A stretch of 64,000 bases of DNA from positions 42,970 to 106,969 of the forward strand of contig JBHGXV010000009.1 of the NCBI GenBank assembly GCA_041920505.1. The letters are read 5' to 3'. A program made the translations under genes and the position numbers. The notes beneath the pieces were generated by a model that was given only the letters and a program-made list of their open reading frames with translations, was not told the origin of the DNA and did not search any database. Each line of letters begins with the position of its first letter. The first letter of the stretch is position 1. This document shows positions 1 to 8,780 of the stretch, piece by piece. This DNA is from JBHGXV01 sp041920505 (GTDB taxonomy: Bacteria; Bacillota; Bacilli; Brevibacillales; Brevibacillaceae).

Positions 1-1629
1 CAGCGCGACCGGGCGAACCGGTGCGGTGTGCAATCCGGAGAAGTCGGCGAGGCGCGCGGGATGCGTCAGCGAATAGGAGATCGTCTCCGACAATCCGGCG
101 CCGATCAGGTGGTGGCGGACGATGCGGCGCAGCGACTGCTCGCGGGTCAGTCTGCCCTGGGTGGACTCGCCGCCCGGCAGGCTGGTCGGAATCCGGTCGT
201 AGCCGTGCAGGCGGGCCACTTCTTCGATCAAATCTTCCGGCAGGGTGATGTCGCCGCGGCGGGTCGGCACCTCCACGGTCCAGGTCTCTCCCTTAAGTCG
301 GTAGGGGAAGCCCAGTCGGTCAAAGATCGGGGAGACCTCTTCCACCATCAGGTTCATGCCGAGATGGCGATTCAGTTTGTCGAGAGTGAGGGTGACCACC
401 GCCGGCTCCAGTTCACGCACGGTCACGCCGGCGACACCCTTGGATACGGTGGCGTTGGCCAACCGCTGGATCAACAGGGCGGCGCGGTCGGCGGCGGGCA
501 GGACGCGGCGCTGATCCACGCCTTTTTCCCAACGGATGCAGCCTTCCGTGCGCATCCCCAGCATGCGCGACGAACGGCGGATCGATTGCGGCGTGAAGTA
601 GGCGGACTCAAGGATGATCTCCGTCGTCTCCGGGGTGATCTCCGAATTGGCCCCGCCCATGATTCCGGCGATCGCCAGCCCTTTTTCCCCATCGGCGATC
701 AGCAGGGTCTCTTCGTCCAGCTTCCGCTCCTGATTGTCCAGCGTGACGATCGTCTCGTCCGCGTGCGCCAGCCGGACGGTAATCGCGCGGTCGCGCACCT
801 TGGTGGCGTCAAAGGCGTGCAACGGCTGGCCGTACTCCAGCATGACGTAGTTGGTCACGTCGACCACGTTGTTGATCGGGCGAACCCCTGCGGCCATCAG
901 CCGGTTTTTCAGCCACTGCGGCGACGAGCCGATGGTCACATTGGTAAAGTGACGTCCGGCGTACTGGTAGCAGTGGTCGGCGGCCTCGATGGTGACGGTC
1001 ACCGGATTTGCGCCGCCGTTTTCCACCACGTCGGTGTCGGGCAGTTTCACCTCGCGGCCGAGGATCGCGGCCACCTCGTAGGCCACGCCCAGCATGCTCA
1101 GACAGTCGGAACGATTGGGAGTAAGTCCCAGTTCCAGCACGTAGTCGTCAAGGCCGAGGTAAGTGACGGCATCCATGCCCACTTCCGCGTCGTCAGGCAA
1201 CACCATGATGCCCTCCTGCTGGTCTTTGGCCAACAGCTTGTCATTTAGCCCCAGTTCCTTGGCGGAGCAGATCATCCCCTGGGACTCGACGCCGCGCAGC
1301 TTGGAGCGCTTGATGTGGATGCCCCCCGGCAGTTTGGCGCCGATGAGCGCGACCGGCACTTTTTGCCCCTGGGCGACGTTGGGCGCGCCGCAGACGATTT
1401 GCAAATCCTCGCCCTGCCCGGCGTCGACGACGCAGACGCTCAGCCTGTCGGCGTCGGGATGCTTGCTGCGCTCCTTGACGTAGCCGACGACCACGTTGGA
1501 GACACCGGCGTTGCGCGGTTCCACCGCCTCCACCTCGATCCCGCTTCGGGTCAGCTTCTCCGCCAGCTCATGCGGAGTGACGCCTGTCAAATCCACGTAT
1601 TCGGACAGCCATTGATATGACACTTTCAT
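1..1629 (-). CDS. pheT: Phenylalanine-tRNA ligase beta subunit, C-terminal part outside the window
   Basis: Beta chain of the cytoplasmic alpha2-beta2 enzyme that charges tRNA-Phe and edits mischarged tyrosine. The reverse strand reads MKVSYQWLSEYVDL from an ATG at 1629, preceded by a GAGGAG ribosome-binding site. About 543 codons are visible. The N-terminal tRNA-binding domain (around residues 40-150, with GVESQGMICS) is followed by the B3/B4 editing region and the start of the catalytic-like core, and the frame is open to the window edge. The family is usually about 800 residues, so roughly a third is missing at the left. It follows pheS by 17 bp in one operon and should be controlled by the upstream T-box. 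Confidence 0.95.
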   Translation of the reverse strand, partial: MKVSYQWLSEYVDLTGVTPHELAEKLTRSGIEVEAVEPRNAGVSNVVVGYVKERSKHPDADRLSVCVVDAGQGEDLQIVCGAPNVAQGQKVPVALIGAKLPGGIHIKRSKLRGVESQGMICSAKELGLNDKLLAKDQQEGIMVLPDDAEVGMDAVTYLGLDDYVLELGLTPNRSDCLSMLGVAYEVAAILGREVKLPDTDVVENGGANPVTVTIEAADHCYQYAGRHFTNVTIGSSPQWLKNRLMAAGVRPINNVVDVTNYVMLEYGQPLHAFDATKVRDRAITVRLAHADETIVTLDNQERKLDEETLLIADGEKGLAIAGIMGGANSEITPETTEIILESAYFTPQSIRRSSRMLGMRTEGCIRWEKGVDQRRVLPAADRAALLIQRLANATVSKGVAGVTVRELEPAVVTLTLDKLNRHLGMNLMVEEVSPIFDRLGFPYRLKGETWTVEVPTRRGDITLPEDLIEEVARLHGYDRIPTSLPGGESTQGRLTREQSLRRIVRHHLIGAGLSETISYSLTHPARLADFSGLHTAPVRPVAL

Positions 1630-1646
1630 GCTCCTGATCTCCTCTC

Positions 1647-2681
1647 TTACGCTCGGTTGAACTGGCGCAGGAAACGCACGTCGTTGTTGTAGAAATGGCG
1701 AATGTCGTCAATGCCGTACTTGAGCAGGGCGATCCGCTCCACGCCCATGCCGAAAGCGAATCCGCTCACTTCATCCGGATCGTACCCGGCCATTCTCAAC
1801 ACGTTGGGATGCACCATCCCGGCGCCGAGAATCTCGATCCAGCCTGTGTGTTTGCACATCCGGCAGCCGTCGCCCGCGCACATCACGCACTGGATGTCCA
1901 CCTCGACGCTCGGCTCGGTGAACGGGAAAAAGCTGGGACGCAGCCGAATCTGCTGGTTCTCGCCAAACATCTGCCGGGCGAAGCTGAGCAAGGTCCCCTT
2001 GAGATCGCTCATGCCGATCCCCTTGCCGATCACCAGTCCTTCGATCTGGGTGAACTGGTGTGAGTGGGTCGCGTCGTCGTCATCGCGCCGGTACACTTTA
2101 CCCGGACAGATGATTTTGACGGGGGTTTTCCCTTCTTTTTTCAACATCGTCCGCGCCTGCACGGGCGAGGTGTGGGTGCGAAGCAAAATCTCCTCGGTGA
2201 TGTAAAACGAGTCCTGCATGTCGCGGGCCGGGTGGCCTTTGGGGAAATTGAGCATCTCGAAGTTGAACTTGTCCAACTCCGCTTCAGGCCCTTCGGCCAC
2301 TTCAAAGCCAAGCCCGATAAAAATGTCCTCCGCCTCCTCAATGATCCGAGACAGCGGATGCATCGTGCCCGTCGGCATCGGACGTCCGGGCAGGGTCACA
2401 TCCACCTCTTGCGACGCCAGCTTGGCCGCGAGCGCCGCCTGCTCCAACTGGGCCTCTTTGTCGGCTATGGCCTGCTCGATCGCCGCGCGCACCTCGTTGA
2501 CCATCTGGCCGACGACAGGCCGCTCTTCCGGCGACAAACTGCCCATACCCCGCAAAATTTCAGTCAGCTCCCCTTTTTTGCCGAGGTATTTGACGCGCAA
2601 CTCCTGCAGTTGCTTATCGTCGGCCACCTCCGCCAACTGGGTCAGCGCCGTCTGCTTCATTGCCTGTAAACGTGTTTGCAC
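1647..2681 (-). CDS. pheS: Phenylalanine-tRNA ligase alpha subunit
   Basis: Catalytic alpha subunit of phenylalanyl-tRNA synthetase, 344 residues as usual for Bacillales. An N-terminal coiled-coil arm (about 1-90) leads into the class II core, with HQFTQIEGL (motif 2) and FGMGVERIALLKYG (motif 3). The frame stays open upstream into the T-box leader, but a GTG at 2681 lies 9 nt after GGAG, gives MQTRLQAMKQ and matches the family length, so I start there. It is the first gene of pheS-pheT. Confidence 0.95.
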   Translation of the reverse strand: MQTRLQAMKQTALTQLAEVADDKQLQELRVKYLGKKGELTEILRGMGSLSPEERPVVGQMVNEVRAAIEQAIADKEAQLEQAALAAKLASQEVDVTLPGRPMPTGTMHPLSRIIEEAEDIFIGLGFEVAEGPEAELDKFNFEMLNFPKGHPARDMQDSFYITEEILLRTHTSPVQARTMLKKEGKTPVKIICPGKVYRRDDDDATHSHQFTQIEGLVIGKGIGMSDLKGTLLSFARQMFGENQQIRLRPSFFPFTEPSVEVDIQCVMCAGDGCRMCKHTGWIEILGAGMVHPNVLRMAGYDPDEVSGFAFGMGVERIALLKYGIDDIRHFYNNDVRFLRQFNRA

Positions 2682-2718
2682 TGCCAATCGCTCCTTTTTC
2701 AACAAAACTGATGGACAA

Positions 2719-2985
2719 ACAAAAAAACCCGCCCCAAAGGGACGAGTTTTGCTCGCGGTACCACCCTCGTTAGGCCGAAAGATCGACCTCACTCGTGTCA
2801 TTGGTAACGGGAATGACCCGGACGGCTCCTACTTTCCTAAAAAAATCAGGTTTCAGAGGTCTGCTCCGGAGGGAATTCCATAGCTATAGCACTAGAAACG
2901 CTTTCAGTCGACGGCGTTTCCTCCCTGAAAGGCTATAGGAGCTATGTACTAGTCTCCGTCATCGCATTCGTCACGATAAAACTTG
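2719..2985 (-). promoter_or_regulatory. T-box leader of pheST, phenylalanine specifier
   Basis: On the reverse strand the T-box sequence GGGTGGTACC lies at 2757-2766, as part of the antiterminator. An 11-bp terminator stem follows (arms about 2725-2735 and 2738-2748) with a T run ending near 2719. Upstream, the specifier region reads GGAATTCCC, and UUC (2873-2875) fits phenylalanine. Uncharged tRNA-Phe should stabilise the antiterminator and allow transcription into pheS. Confidence 0.9.
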
Positions 2986-2992
2986 TGGCGAA

Positions 2993-3021
2993 ATTATAAC
3001 ACATCTTGTCCAATCGTGCAA
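2993..3021 (-). promoter_or_regulatory. SigA-type promoter of pheST
   Basis: Reverse strand TTGCAC (3016-3021), 17-bp spacer, TATAAT (2993-2998), placed just upstream of the T-box stem I. Confidence 0.75.
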
Positions 3022-3112
3022 ACCCGTTACCAACATCACTTTGTTTCTCCAGCCGTCGGGATATGCTGGTAAGGAAGTCACAGACAAGTCGCTTGCAACA
3101 GGAGGTTACTGT

Positions 3113-3847
3113 ATGAAGCCCGATCTGGATTACCTGTTCGATAAAGAATGCACGTGCGCGTTTTGCGGCACGTCGTTTACGACCAAGCGGGTGCGGCGCG
3201 GCGCCGTCCCTTTCGTCAAACGGGACGCCGACTTTTGCACCTATTACAAACGGCTTGCGGCCAATCCGATTCTCTACACGGTGGCGGTCTGCCCGACGTG
3301 CGGCTACGCCTTCACCGACCAGTTTTCGCCGGTGCTCTCTCCCGCCGTCCGGCGGCGGATCGAAACCTGCATCGCCGACAAGTGGACGCCCAAATCGTAC
3401 GGCGGCGAACGGGGCATCCCCGAGGCGATTGCCACCTACAAACTGGGGATTTACTCCGCCGAACTGAAAGAGGAACTGCACAGCATCAAGGCCGGACTGT
3501 ACCTGCGGCTGGCCTGGCTGTATCGCTTCCTGGAAAACGCGGCCGAGGAGTGCCGCTTCCTCACGCTGGCCGCAAGCGAGTACGAGCAATCGTACATCCA
3601 CTCCGATTACGAGGCTGGCGACAAAGAGATGTCGGAAGTGCGCATCCTCTACCTGATCGGCGAACTGATGCGCCGGATCGAACGCTACGACCAGGCGGTC
3701 CAGTATTTTTCCCGCGCGGTCCAGTTAAAAGACCAAACCATCGAGCAAGGGATCATCAACATGGCCCGCGATCAATGGTCGCTGGCGCGCGAGCAGTACA
3801 ACGAGAAACGCAAGCTGGCGGGCGAACCGAACACTCTTGCCACATAA
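3113..3847 (+). CDS. DUF2225 family protein
   Basis: A 244-residue cytoplasmic protein of the DUF2225 family, whose function I do not know. Two zinc-ribbon-like cysteine pairs are visible near the N-terminus (CAFCGTSF and CPTCGYAF), which suggests metal binding. The C-terminal half is helical and TPR-like (for example AVQYFSRAVQLKD). The ATG at 3113 follows AGGAGG by about 8 nt; the frame is open further upstream but without a better start. It is divergent from pheST and convergent with the methyltransferase. Confidence 0.8.
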   Translation: MKPDLDYLFDKECTCAFCGTSFTTKRVRRGAVPFVKRDADFCTYYKRLAANPILYTVAVCPTCGYAFTDQFSPVLSPAVRRRIETCIADKWTPKSYGGERGIPEAIATYKLGIYSAELKEELHSIKAGLYLRLAWLYRFLENAAEECRFLTLAASEYEQSYIHSDYEAGDKEMSEVRILYLIGELMRRIERYDQAVQYFSRAVQLKDQTIEQGIINMARDQWSLAREQYNEKRKLAGEPNTLAT

Positions 3848-3849
3848 CG

Positions 3850-3876
3850 GCGGCGCACCGCTATCGGGTGCGCCGC
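3850..3876. terminator. Inverted repeat between convergent genes
   Basis: A perfect 10-bp inverted repeat, GCGGCGCACC / GGTGCGCCGC, overlaps the last codons of the methyltransferase gene and ends just after the DUF2225 stop. Neither strand has a clear T run, so termination is plausible but weakly supported. Confidence 0.45.
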
Positions 3877-4676
3877 TGGCGTTGCGCTTCGTACAGCACG
3901 ATGCCAGAAGCGACGGCAGCGTTGAGCGACTCCGCTCCGCCGTAGAGCGGTATGTGTACGCGCGCGCTGGCCGCATCCAGCATCGCGGGGGAGACGCCGC
4001 GCCCTTCGTTGCCGATGACGATCGCCAGTTTTCCCGCGTACAGCGGTGCGTCATACGGCTGGCTGTCACTGGCAAGCGAGGTGACCAACAGCCGTCCGCG
4101 CGCCGCTTTGACATCGGCCGCCACATCGGAGAGTCTTAGGGTAAACACCGGCAGGCGGAACAGGCTGCCCATGGTCGCACGCACCACTTTGCCGTTGTAC
4201 ACGTCGACGCTGCCCTCCCCGAGGATCACCGCGTCCACCCCGGCGGCATCGGCTGTGCGGATAATGGTGCCCAGGTTGCCGGGGTCCTGGATTTCGTCCA
4301 GCATCAACAGGAAAAAGTCGCGCTCACGCGCACGCCCCCACCAGCGCTCCCAGTCCGCTCCGGTCCTTCTCACCTCGGCGAGCACGCCCTGCGGCGTCTT
4401 CGTCTCCGACAGCCTGGCGATTACGGCGGGCGAGGCGGCAATCAGCTTGACCGGCTGCGCCCGCTCCTGCAACAGGCGGGCACACCCGCCGTCCAGACCG
4501 CGCTCCTGGTCATAGATCACGGTCAGCACCTCGCTGTCTGAGCGCAACGCCTCTTCCACCAGATGGGCGCCTTCGACGAGAAACGTTCCCGTCTCTTCCC
4601 GCCCTTTTCGCTTAAGCAGTTTCCCGAGCCGCTTCACCAGCGGATTCTGTACGGAGGTAATCACTTCGTCTGCCAT
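3861..4676 (-). CDS. TrmH-family (SpoU) RNA 2'-O-methyltransferase
   Basis: A 271-residue SPOUT methyltransferase that should use S-adenosylmethionine to 2'-O-methylate rRNA or tRNA. The N-terminal substrate-binding region contains FLVEGAHLVEEAL. The three SpoU motifs are present: DPGNLGTIIRTADA, VIGNEGRGVS and IPLYGGAESLNAAVA. The position beside pheS is like ysgA in Bacillus. The exact RNA target cannot be told from the sequence. It lies directly downstream of ktrA on the same strand (2-bp gap). Confidence 0.88.
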   Translation of the reverse strand: MADEVITSVQNPLVKRLGKLLKRKGREETGTFLVEGAHLVEEALRSDSEVLTVIYDQERGLDGGCARLLQERAQPVKLIAASPAVIARLSETKTPQGVLAEVRRTGADWERWWGRARERDFFLLMLDEIQDPGNLGTIIRTADAAGVDAVILGEGSVDVYNGKVVRATMGSLFRLPVFTLRLSDVAADVKAARGRLLVTSLASDSQPYDAPLYAGKLAIVIGNEGRGVSPAMLDAASARVHIPLYGGAESLNAAVASGIVLYEAQRQRRTR

Positions 4677-4678
4677 CG

Positions 4679-5332
4679 TTACGCAAGCTCCTCGAATTCT
4701 TTCAAATGGCGGTTGTGCCCGATGATCACCAGCACGTCGTTCTCCCGGATCACCTCGTCCGGACGCGGCGTGATGTTGAACGCATCGCCGCTCTTGATCG
4801 CGATCACGTTTACGCCGTACCGGGCGCGAACGTCCAACTGGCGCAGGGTTTTGCCCACCATGCCGGGCGTGACAACCACTTCGGCCACGCTGTAGTCTTC
4901 GGCCAGCTCGATAAAGTCGAGCACGTTGGCGGAAATCAGGTTGTGCGCCACCCGCACGCCCATGTCCCGCTCAGGGAAGACCACCCGGTCCGCCCCTACC
5001 TTGTACAGCACCTGTCCGTGCCGCTCGTTCTGCGCTTTGGCGACGATCTTTTTCACGCCCAGTTCTTTCAGGATCAGCACGGTCAGAATGCTCGCCTGGA
5101 TGTCCGCGCCGATCGCCACCACGACCACGTCGAAATTGCGGATGCCGATCTCGCGCAGAGCCGTCTCGTCCGTGGAGTCGGCCTGGACGGCATGCGTCAC
5201 GTACTGGATATGTTCATTGATTCGTTCTTCGTCTTCGTCGATGCCCATCACTTCATAATCCATCTCATACAAGGTACGGGCCACGCTGGAGCCAAACCGG
5301 CCCAGCCCGATTACCGCAAACTGTTTCGACAT
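4679..5332 (-). CDS. ktrA: Ktr potassium uptake regulatory subunit (RCK protein)
   Basis: Cytoplasmic gating ring subunit of a Ktr potassium uptake system, 217 residues. The RCK_N Rossmann fold opens with VIGLGRFGSSVARTL, the nucleotide-binding glycines. The RCK_C domain fills the last 80 residues (VTPGMVGKTLRQLD). An ATG at 5332 follows AAAGGAG. The likely membrane partner KtrB is at 15433-16779, not adjacent. KtrC is an alternative paralogue name. Confidence 0.88.
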   Translation of the reverse strand: MSKQFAVIGLGRFGSSVARTLYEMDYEVMGIDEDEERINEHIQYVTHAVQADSTDETALREIGIRNFDVVVVAIGADIQASILTVLILKELGVKKIVAKAQNERHGQVLYKVGADRVVFPERDMGVRVAHNLISANVLDFIELAEDYSVAEVVVTPGMVGKTLRQLDVRARYGVNVIAIKSGDAFNITPRPDEVIRENDVLVIIGHNRHLKEFEELA

Positions 5333-5362
5333 CGCTTTTCCACTCCTTTGGTATCATCAGGC

Positions 5363-5391
5363 ATTATATCATATCCCTCTTTCCCCTACAA
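5363..5391 (-). promoter_or_regulatory. Promoter of ktrA
   Basis: Reverse strand TTGTAG (5386-5391), 17-bp spacer, TATAAT (5363-5368), about 30 bp before the ktrA start. Confidence 0.6.
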
Positions 5392-5395
5392 AAAA

Positions 5396-5425
5396 GTATG
5401 GAGCGTCCCGGGCGGACGAATACTA
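5396..5425 (+). promoter_or_regulatory. Candidate SigG forespore promoter of sspI
   Basis: GTATGG (5396-5401), 17-bp spacer, AATACTA (5419-5425) resembles the SigG pattern (GnATGR, CATnnTA). The downstream gene encodes a forespore small acid-soluble protein, which supports the reading. Confidence 0.5.
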
Positions 5426-5469
5426 TACGGGAAGACCGATCTTTCGCCAAAAAGGAGCGTGTGATTTTC

Positions 5470-5706
5470 GTGAACATCAACCTGTTGAATCTGCGCCAGG
5501 CCATCATGTACAAAATGCAGGGGGCCGACGCCCGCGACGTGGAAGAGACGATCAGCGACGCCGTCGCCACCGGGCAAGAGAAGACGCTGCCGGGCCTGGG
5601 CGTCTTGTTCGAAGTGCTCTGGCAGCACAGCGACCCGCAAACGCGCCAACAGATGGTCAACACCATCGCAGAGCACCTGCCGCAAAACATGGACAAGCCG
5701 GTGTGA
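5470..5706 (+). CDS. sspI: Small acid-soluble spore protein SspI
   Basis: A 78-residue SspI-family protein made in the forespore. The diagnostic block is GQEKTLPGLGVLFEVLWQH. I start at GTG 5470, giving MNINLLNLRQAIM, 12 nt after GGAG; the upstream in-frame extension has no family similarity, and a GTG at 5461 is too close to the ribosome-binding site. It is a single-gene unit with its own sporulation promoter and terminator. Confidence 0.93.
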   Translation: MNINLLNLRQAIMYKMQGADARDVEETISDAVATGQEKTLPGLGVLFEVLWQHSDPQTRQQMVNTIAEHLPQNMDKPV

Positions 5707-5713
5707 CGAAAAA

Positions 5714-5741
5714 GGGGAGACTCCAGTCTCTCCTTTCGTTT
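5714..5741 (+). terminator. Terminator after sspI
   Basis: Hairpin GGGGAGACT / AGTCTCTCC followed by TTTCGTTT. Confidence 0.65.
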
Positions 5742-5753
5742 ATAGACAAACTG

Positions 5754-7154
5754 TCAGGGGTGGCGGTTCCCGCTCGCTTTCCGCCAGACGAGCGTCGCCG
5801 CTGTCAGGTAAGCGATCGCCGCGATCAGGAAGGTGACGCTGGCCCCGCGGCGCCAGTCTGCCGACTCTTGCAGCACCGCTCCCGCCACGGCCACGCCCAC
5901 CAACGCCCCAATCTGCCGGTTGACGTTCAGGATGGCCCCGGCCATGTTGGCGTGCGACCGTCCCGCCGCCTGCATGACGGTCGCCGTCATCGCCGGCACC
6001 GAGACGCCCACCCCGAGGTTGACGGCCGCAAGCACTGCGGCCCAGACCGCATAAGGTGTCGTGAAAGCGACGGCAACCAACAGCAACGATCCGACGCCGG
6101 CCACCAAAAGAGCCGCCAGCATGGGCCTTCTCACCCCCAGACGGGCCGACAGGCGGGTAAACAACAGATTCCCCGCGACAAAGACAACCATCATCGGCAA
6201 CAATTCTGCTCCAGCCTTGAGGGGGCTCGCTCCCTCCGCCTTCTGCAGGTAATAGCCAAGCATGAAGATCCCCCCGAAGAGCGCGAAGTTGAGCAAAAAC
6301 CCGACGGTATTGGCCGCCAAAAGTCGGGCGTCACGCCAGAACCGTGCGGGAATGACGGGGACCTTTGCCCTGCGCTCGTGGAGCGTGAACAAAACGGCGG
6401 CGATCGCCGTCAAACTTGCCGCCCCGATGATGAGCCAAGACGTCCAGCCGTACGAAGGGCCTTCGATCAGCGCAAACGAGAGACCCGCCAAGGCGATCAT
6501 TCCCCACGCATGACCGGCGGCATTCCAGTTTTCCTCGTTGCACGGCGACGGTGCGATAAGCCGATGCGTCATCACCAGTCCGACGATCCCGATCGGCAGG
6601 TTGACCAAAAAAATGCTCCGCCAGCCGCACCACTCGACCAATACCCCGCCAACGAACGGCCCGAGTCCCGAAGCGACGGAGACAAGGGCCGACCAGACGC
6701 CAAACATCCTGGCCCGTATTTTCTCATCCGGGTATGCCTGGGCGAGCAGGCTGAGGGAACCGGGCATGAAGAACGCCGCTCCGACACCTTGCAGAAAGCG
6801 GGCCGCAACCAGCACAAATCCCGTCGGAGCCGTGGCGCACAGAAGCGACGCCAGCACGAAAAATGCCAATCCCCCCATATACACCGTTTTCGCCCCATAC
6901 CGGTTGGCCAACGATCCACCCGCGAGCAACAGGGATGCGAACGACAACATGTACCCGTCAACCACCCACGTCAGACCGGCGACACTGATTTTTAGCGTTT
7001 GTTGAATCTCGGCAACCGCGACGTTCACCACGGTAACGTCAAGCGTTGCCATGACGAACCCCATTGCCAGCGCGACCAGCCGCCATCGATCCGTGGCGGA
7101 TGCCGTCCGGTCGGCGGTTGCCGCATTTCCGTCATAAACAGGCCTTCCTCTCAT
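5754..7154 (-). CDS. MFS drug exporter, EmrB/QacA-like
   Basis: A major facilitator superfamily transporter of about 466 residues with many hydrophobic segments, probably a 14-segment proton-coupled drug exporter. WVVDGYMLSFASLLL and GSLANRYGAK are the typical first-repeat motifs. The start is uncertain: the frame continues to 7166 through GTG and ATG codons that overlap AGGAAG, while the ATG at 7154 has the best spacing. It is divergent from an HxlR regulator across a 146-bp gap containing a palindrome, so redox- or electrophile-linked control by that regulator is likely. The substrate is unknown. Confidence 0.85.
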   Translation of the reverse strand: MRGRPVYDGNAATADRTASATDRWRLVALAMGFVMATLDVTVVNVAVAEIQQTLKISVAGLTWVVDGYMLSFASLLLAGGSLANRYGAKTVYMGGLAFFVLASLLCATAPTGFVLVAARFLQGVGAAFFMPGSLSLLAQAYPDEKIRARMFGVWSALVSVASGLGPFVGGVLVEWCGWRSIFLVNLPIGIVGLVMTHRLIAPSPCNEENWNAAGHAWGMIALAGLSFALIEGPSYGWTSWLIIGAASLTAIAAVLFTLHERRAKVPVIPARFWRDARLLAANTVGFLLNFALFGGIFMLGYYLQKAEGASPLKAGAELLPMMVVFVAGNLLFTRLSARLGVRRPMLAALLVAGVGSLLLVAVAFTTPYAVWAAVLAAVNLGVGVSVPAMTATVMQAAGRSHANMAGAILNVNRQIGALVGVAVAGAVLQESADWRRGASVTFLIAAIAYLTAATLVWRKASGNRHP

Positions 7155-7257
7155 CTCTGTCATCACTTCCTGTCACCCACTCCCAACAAATGATTGGCAA
7201 AGGGGCCCCTCGCCAACTATACTAAATGAAGCAGTATTATTCTTAAAGTACGGATAT

Positions 7258-7278
7258 TTTGTATAGTAGCTATACAAA
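7258..7278. promoter_or_regulatory. Palindromic operator candidate between the MFS and hxlR-type genes
   Basis: A perfect 9-bp inverted repeat with a 3-bp centre, TTTGTATAG-TAG-CTATACAAA. It lies 22 bp before the HxlR start and upstream of the divergent exporter gene, the expected place for an HxlR dimer to control both. Confidence 0.6.
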
Positions 7279-7300
7279 TAGATAGCGGAGGGAGCAACGG

Positions 7301-7618
7301 ATGGAGAACTGCCCGATTGAAAAGACCATGAGTGTACTGGGAGGAAAGTGGACGTTCGTGATTTTGCGGGATCTGTTTTACGGCCCCCGACGGTTCGGCG
7401 AATTGCAGCGCTCGCTCAAGGAGATCAGTCCCCGCACCTTGTCGTTGCGCTTGAAAGAGCTGGAGGCGGAGGGCATCATCCAAAGGACGGTCTACTCCGA
7501 CATTCCCCCGCATGTCGAGTATTCGCTGACGGAAAAAGGACTGGCGTTGAAACCGGTTTTTGACGCGATGAAGGAGTGGGGAAACACCTGGAATGTCCTG
7601 GGGACCAGAAAACCGTAA
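7301..7618 (+). CDS. HxlR-family winged-helix regulator
   Basis: A 105-residue DNA-binding protein of the HxlR family. CPIEKTMSVLGGKWTFVILR is the family signature, including the N-terminal cysteine (Cys4) that senses oxidants or electrophiles in HypR/YodB-type members. The recognition region is ISPRTLSLRLKELEAEGII. The ATG at 7301 follows GGAGGGAG. It probably controls itself and the divergent MFS pump. Confidence 0.9.
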   Translation: MENCPIEKTMSVLGGKWTFVILRDLFYGPRRFGELQRSLKEISPRTLSLRLKELEAEGIIQRTVYSDIPPHVEYSLTEKGLALKPVFDAMKEWGNTWNVLGTRKP

Positions 7619-7632
7619 CATGGCGCGGCACG

Positions 7633-7663
7633 AAAAAACGCCCCTCATACAGGAGCGTTTTTT
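7633..7663. terminator. Bidirectional terminator
   Basis: AAAAAACGC and GCGTTTTTT flank a CCCT/AGGA stem between the convergent HxlR and M42 peptidase genes. Both strands end in a T run. Confidence 0.8.
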
Positions 7664-7670
7664 CAGCAAA

Positions 7671-8750
7671 CTAGTAGGTGCGCAGCGCGTTCACCGTCGC
7701 GCTGTCCAGCCGCTTGATCAGCGCGACCAGCAGCCGGATCAGGTGTTCGATGTCATCGTAGTGCACAAGCCCGGCATGGCTGTGAATGTAACGGGTGGCC
7801 ACCGACAGGGCGATCGACGGCACGCCGCTGCCGACGGTGTGCATCGGCCCGGCGTCGGTTCCGCCGCCCGGCACCGTCGTGAGCTGGTACAAAATCCCCT
7901 CTTCCTCGGCGACGGCGATCACCAGATCGCGCAACCCCGGATGGGAGATCAGCGTGGCGTCGTACAGCGAGATTTCCGGTCCACCGCCGATTTTGGACGG
8001 CGCGTCGTTGCGGTTGACCCCCGGCGTGTCACCGGCGATGCCGACGTCGACAGAGATGGCGATGTCGGGCTTGAGCATCTGCCCGACGGTGCGGCCGCCG
8101 CGCGTTCCCACCTCTTCCATCACGGTTCCGACGCCGTAGACGGTATTGGGATGGTCTGTCTGCCCCAGCCGTTTCAGCACCTCGATGGCAACGGCGCAAC
8201 CCAGCCGGTTGTCCCACGCCTTGGCCATCATCACCTTGGGGTTCTTCATCACGGTAAACGGGCAGAGCGGGATGACCGGATCGCCCGGCCGGATGCCGAA
8301 CTGCTCCACCTCTGCCTTGCTCGTCGCGCCCACGTCGATAAACATGTCCTTGATCTCCACCACTTTGCGCCGCGTTTCCGCATTCATGAGATGCGGCGGT
8401 ACGGAACCGATCACGCCTTCCACCATGCCGTGGCGGGTTTGCACCTGCACCCGCTGGGCAAGCATCACCTGGCCCCACCAGCCTCCAAGCGGCTGAAACT
8501 TGAGAAATCCGTCGTCCGTAATCCGCGTCACCATAAACGCGACTTCGTCCAGATGGCCGGCGATCACGATTTTCGGCCCGTCGGCGCTTCCCGTCTTGCG
8601 GGCAATCAGACTGCCCAGATTGTCCGTCAGCACCTCATCCGCATACGGGGTTATGTATCGGCGCATCACCTCGCGCGCCATCCCTTCGTGGCCCGGTGCC
8701 CCCGGTGCCTCCGTCAACTCTTTGAACATTTGCAACACTGCGTCTTCCAT
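7671..8750 (-). CDS. M42 family metallopeptidase (aminopeptidase)
   Basis: A 359-residue cytoplasmic M42 peptidase (glutamyl aminopeptidase/CelM-like, YtoP type). The two-metal ligands are visible as AGHLDEVAF, AWDNRLGCAV, VMEEVGTRGG (catalytic glutamate), SVDVGI and a late HSHAGLVH. It should trim peptides in large tetrahedral assemblies. Annotation of this family as endoglucanase is historical and doubtful. No operon partner is obvious. Confidence 0.9.
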   Translation of the reverse strand: MEDAVLQMFKELTEAPGAPGHEGMAREVMRRYITPYADEVLTDNLGSLIARKTGSADGPKIVIAGHLDEVAFMVTRITDDGFLKFQPLGGWWGQVMLAQRVQVQTRHGMVEGVIGSVPPHLMNAETRRKVVEIKDMFIDVGATSKAEVEQFGIRPGDPVIPLCPFTVMKNPKVMMAKAWDNRLGCAVAIEVLKRLGQTDHPNTVYGVGTVMEEVGTRGGRTVGQMLKPDIAISVDVGIAGDTPGVNRNDAPSKIGGGPEISLYDATLISHPGLRDLVIAVAEEEGILYQLTTVPGGGTDAGPMHTVGSGVPSIALSVATRYIHSHAGLVHYDDIEHLIRLLVALIKRLDSATVNALRTY

Positions 8751-8780
8751 CCCAACACCCTTTCCCCATGATTCGTGTTT

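Noticed and set aside
28..1248. Long forward frame of 406 codons
   Set aside because: Lies antisense to pheT, no ribosome-binding site, composition of a GC-rich mirror frame.
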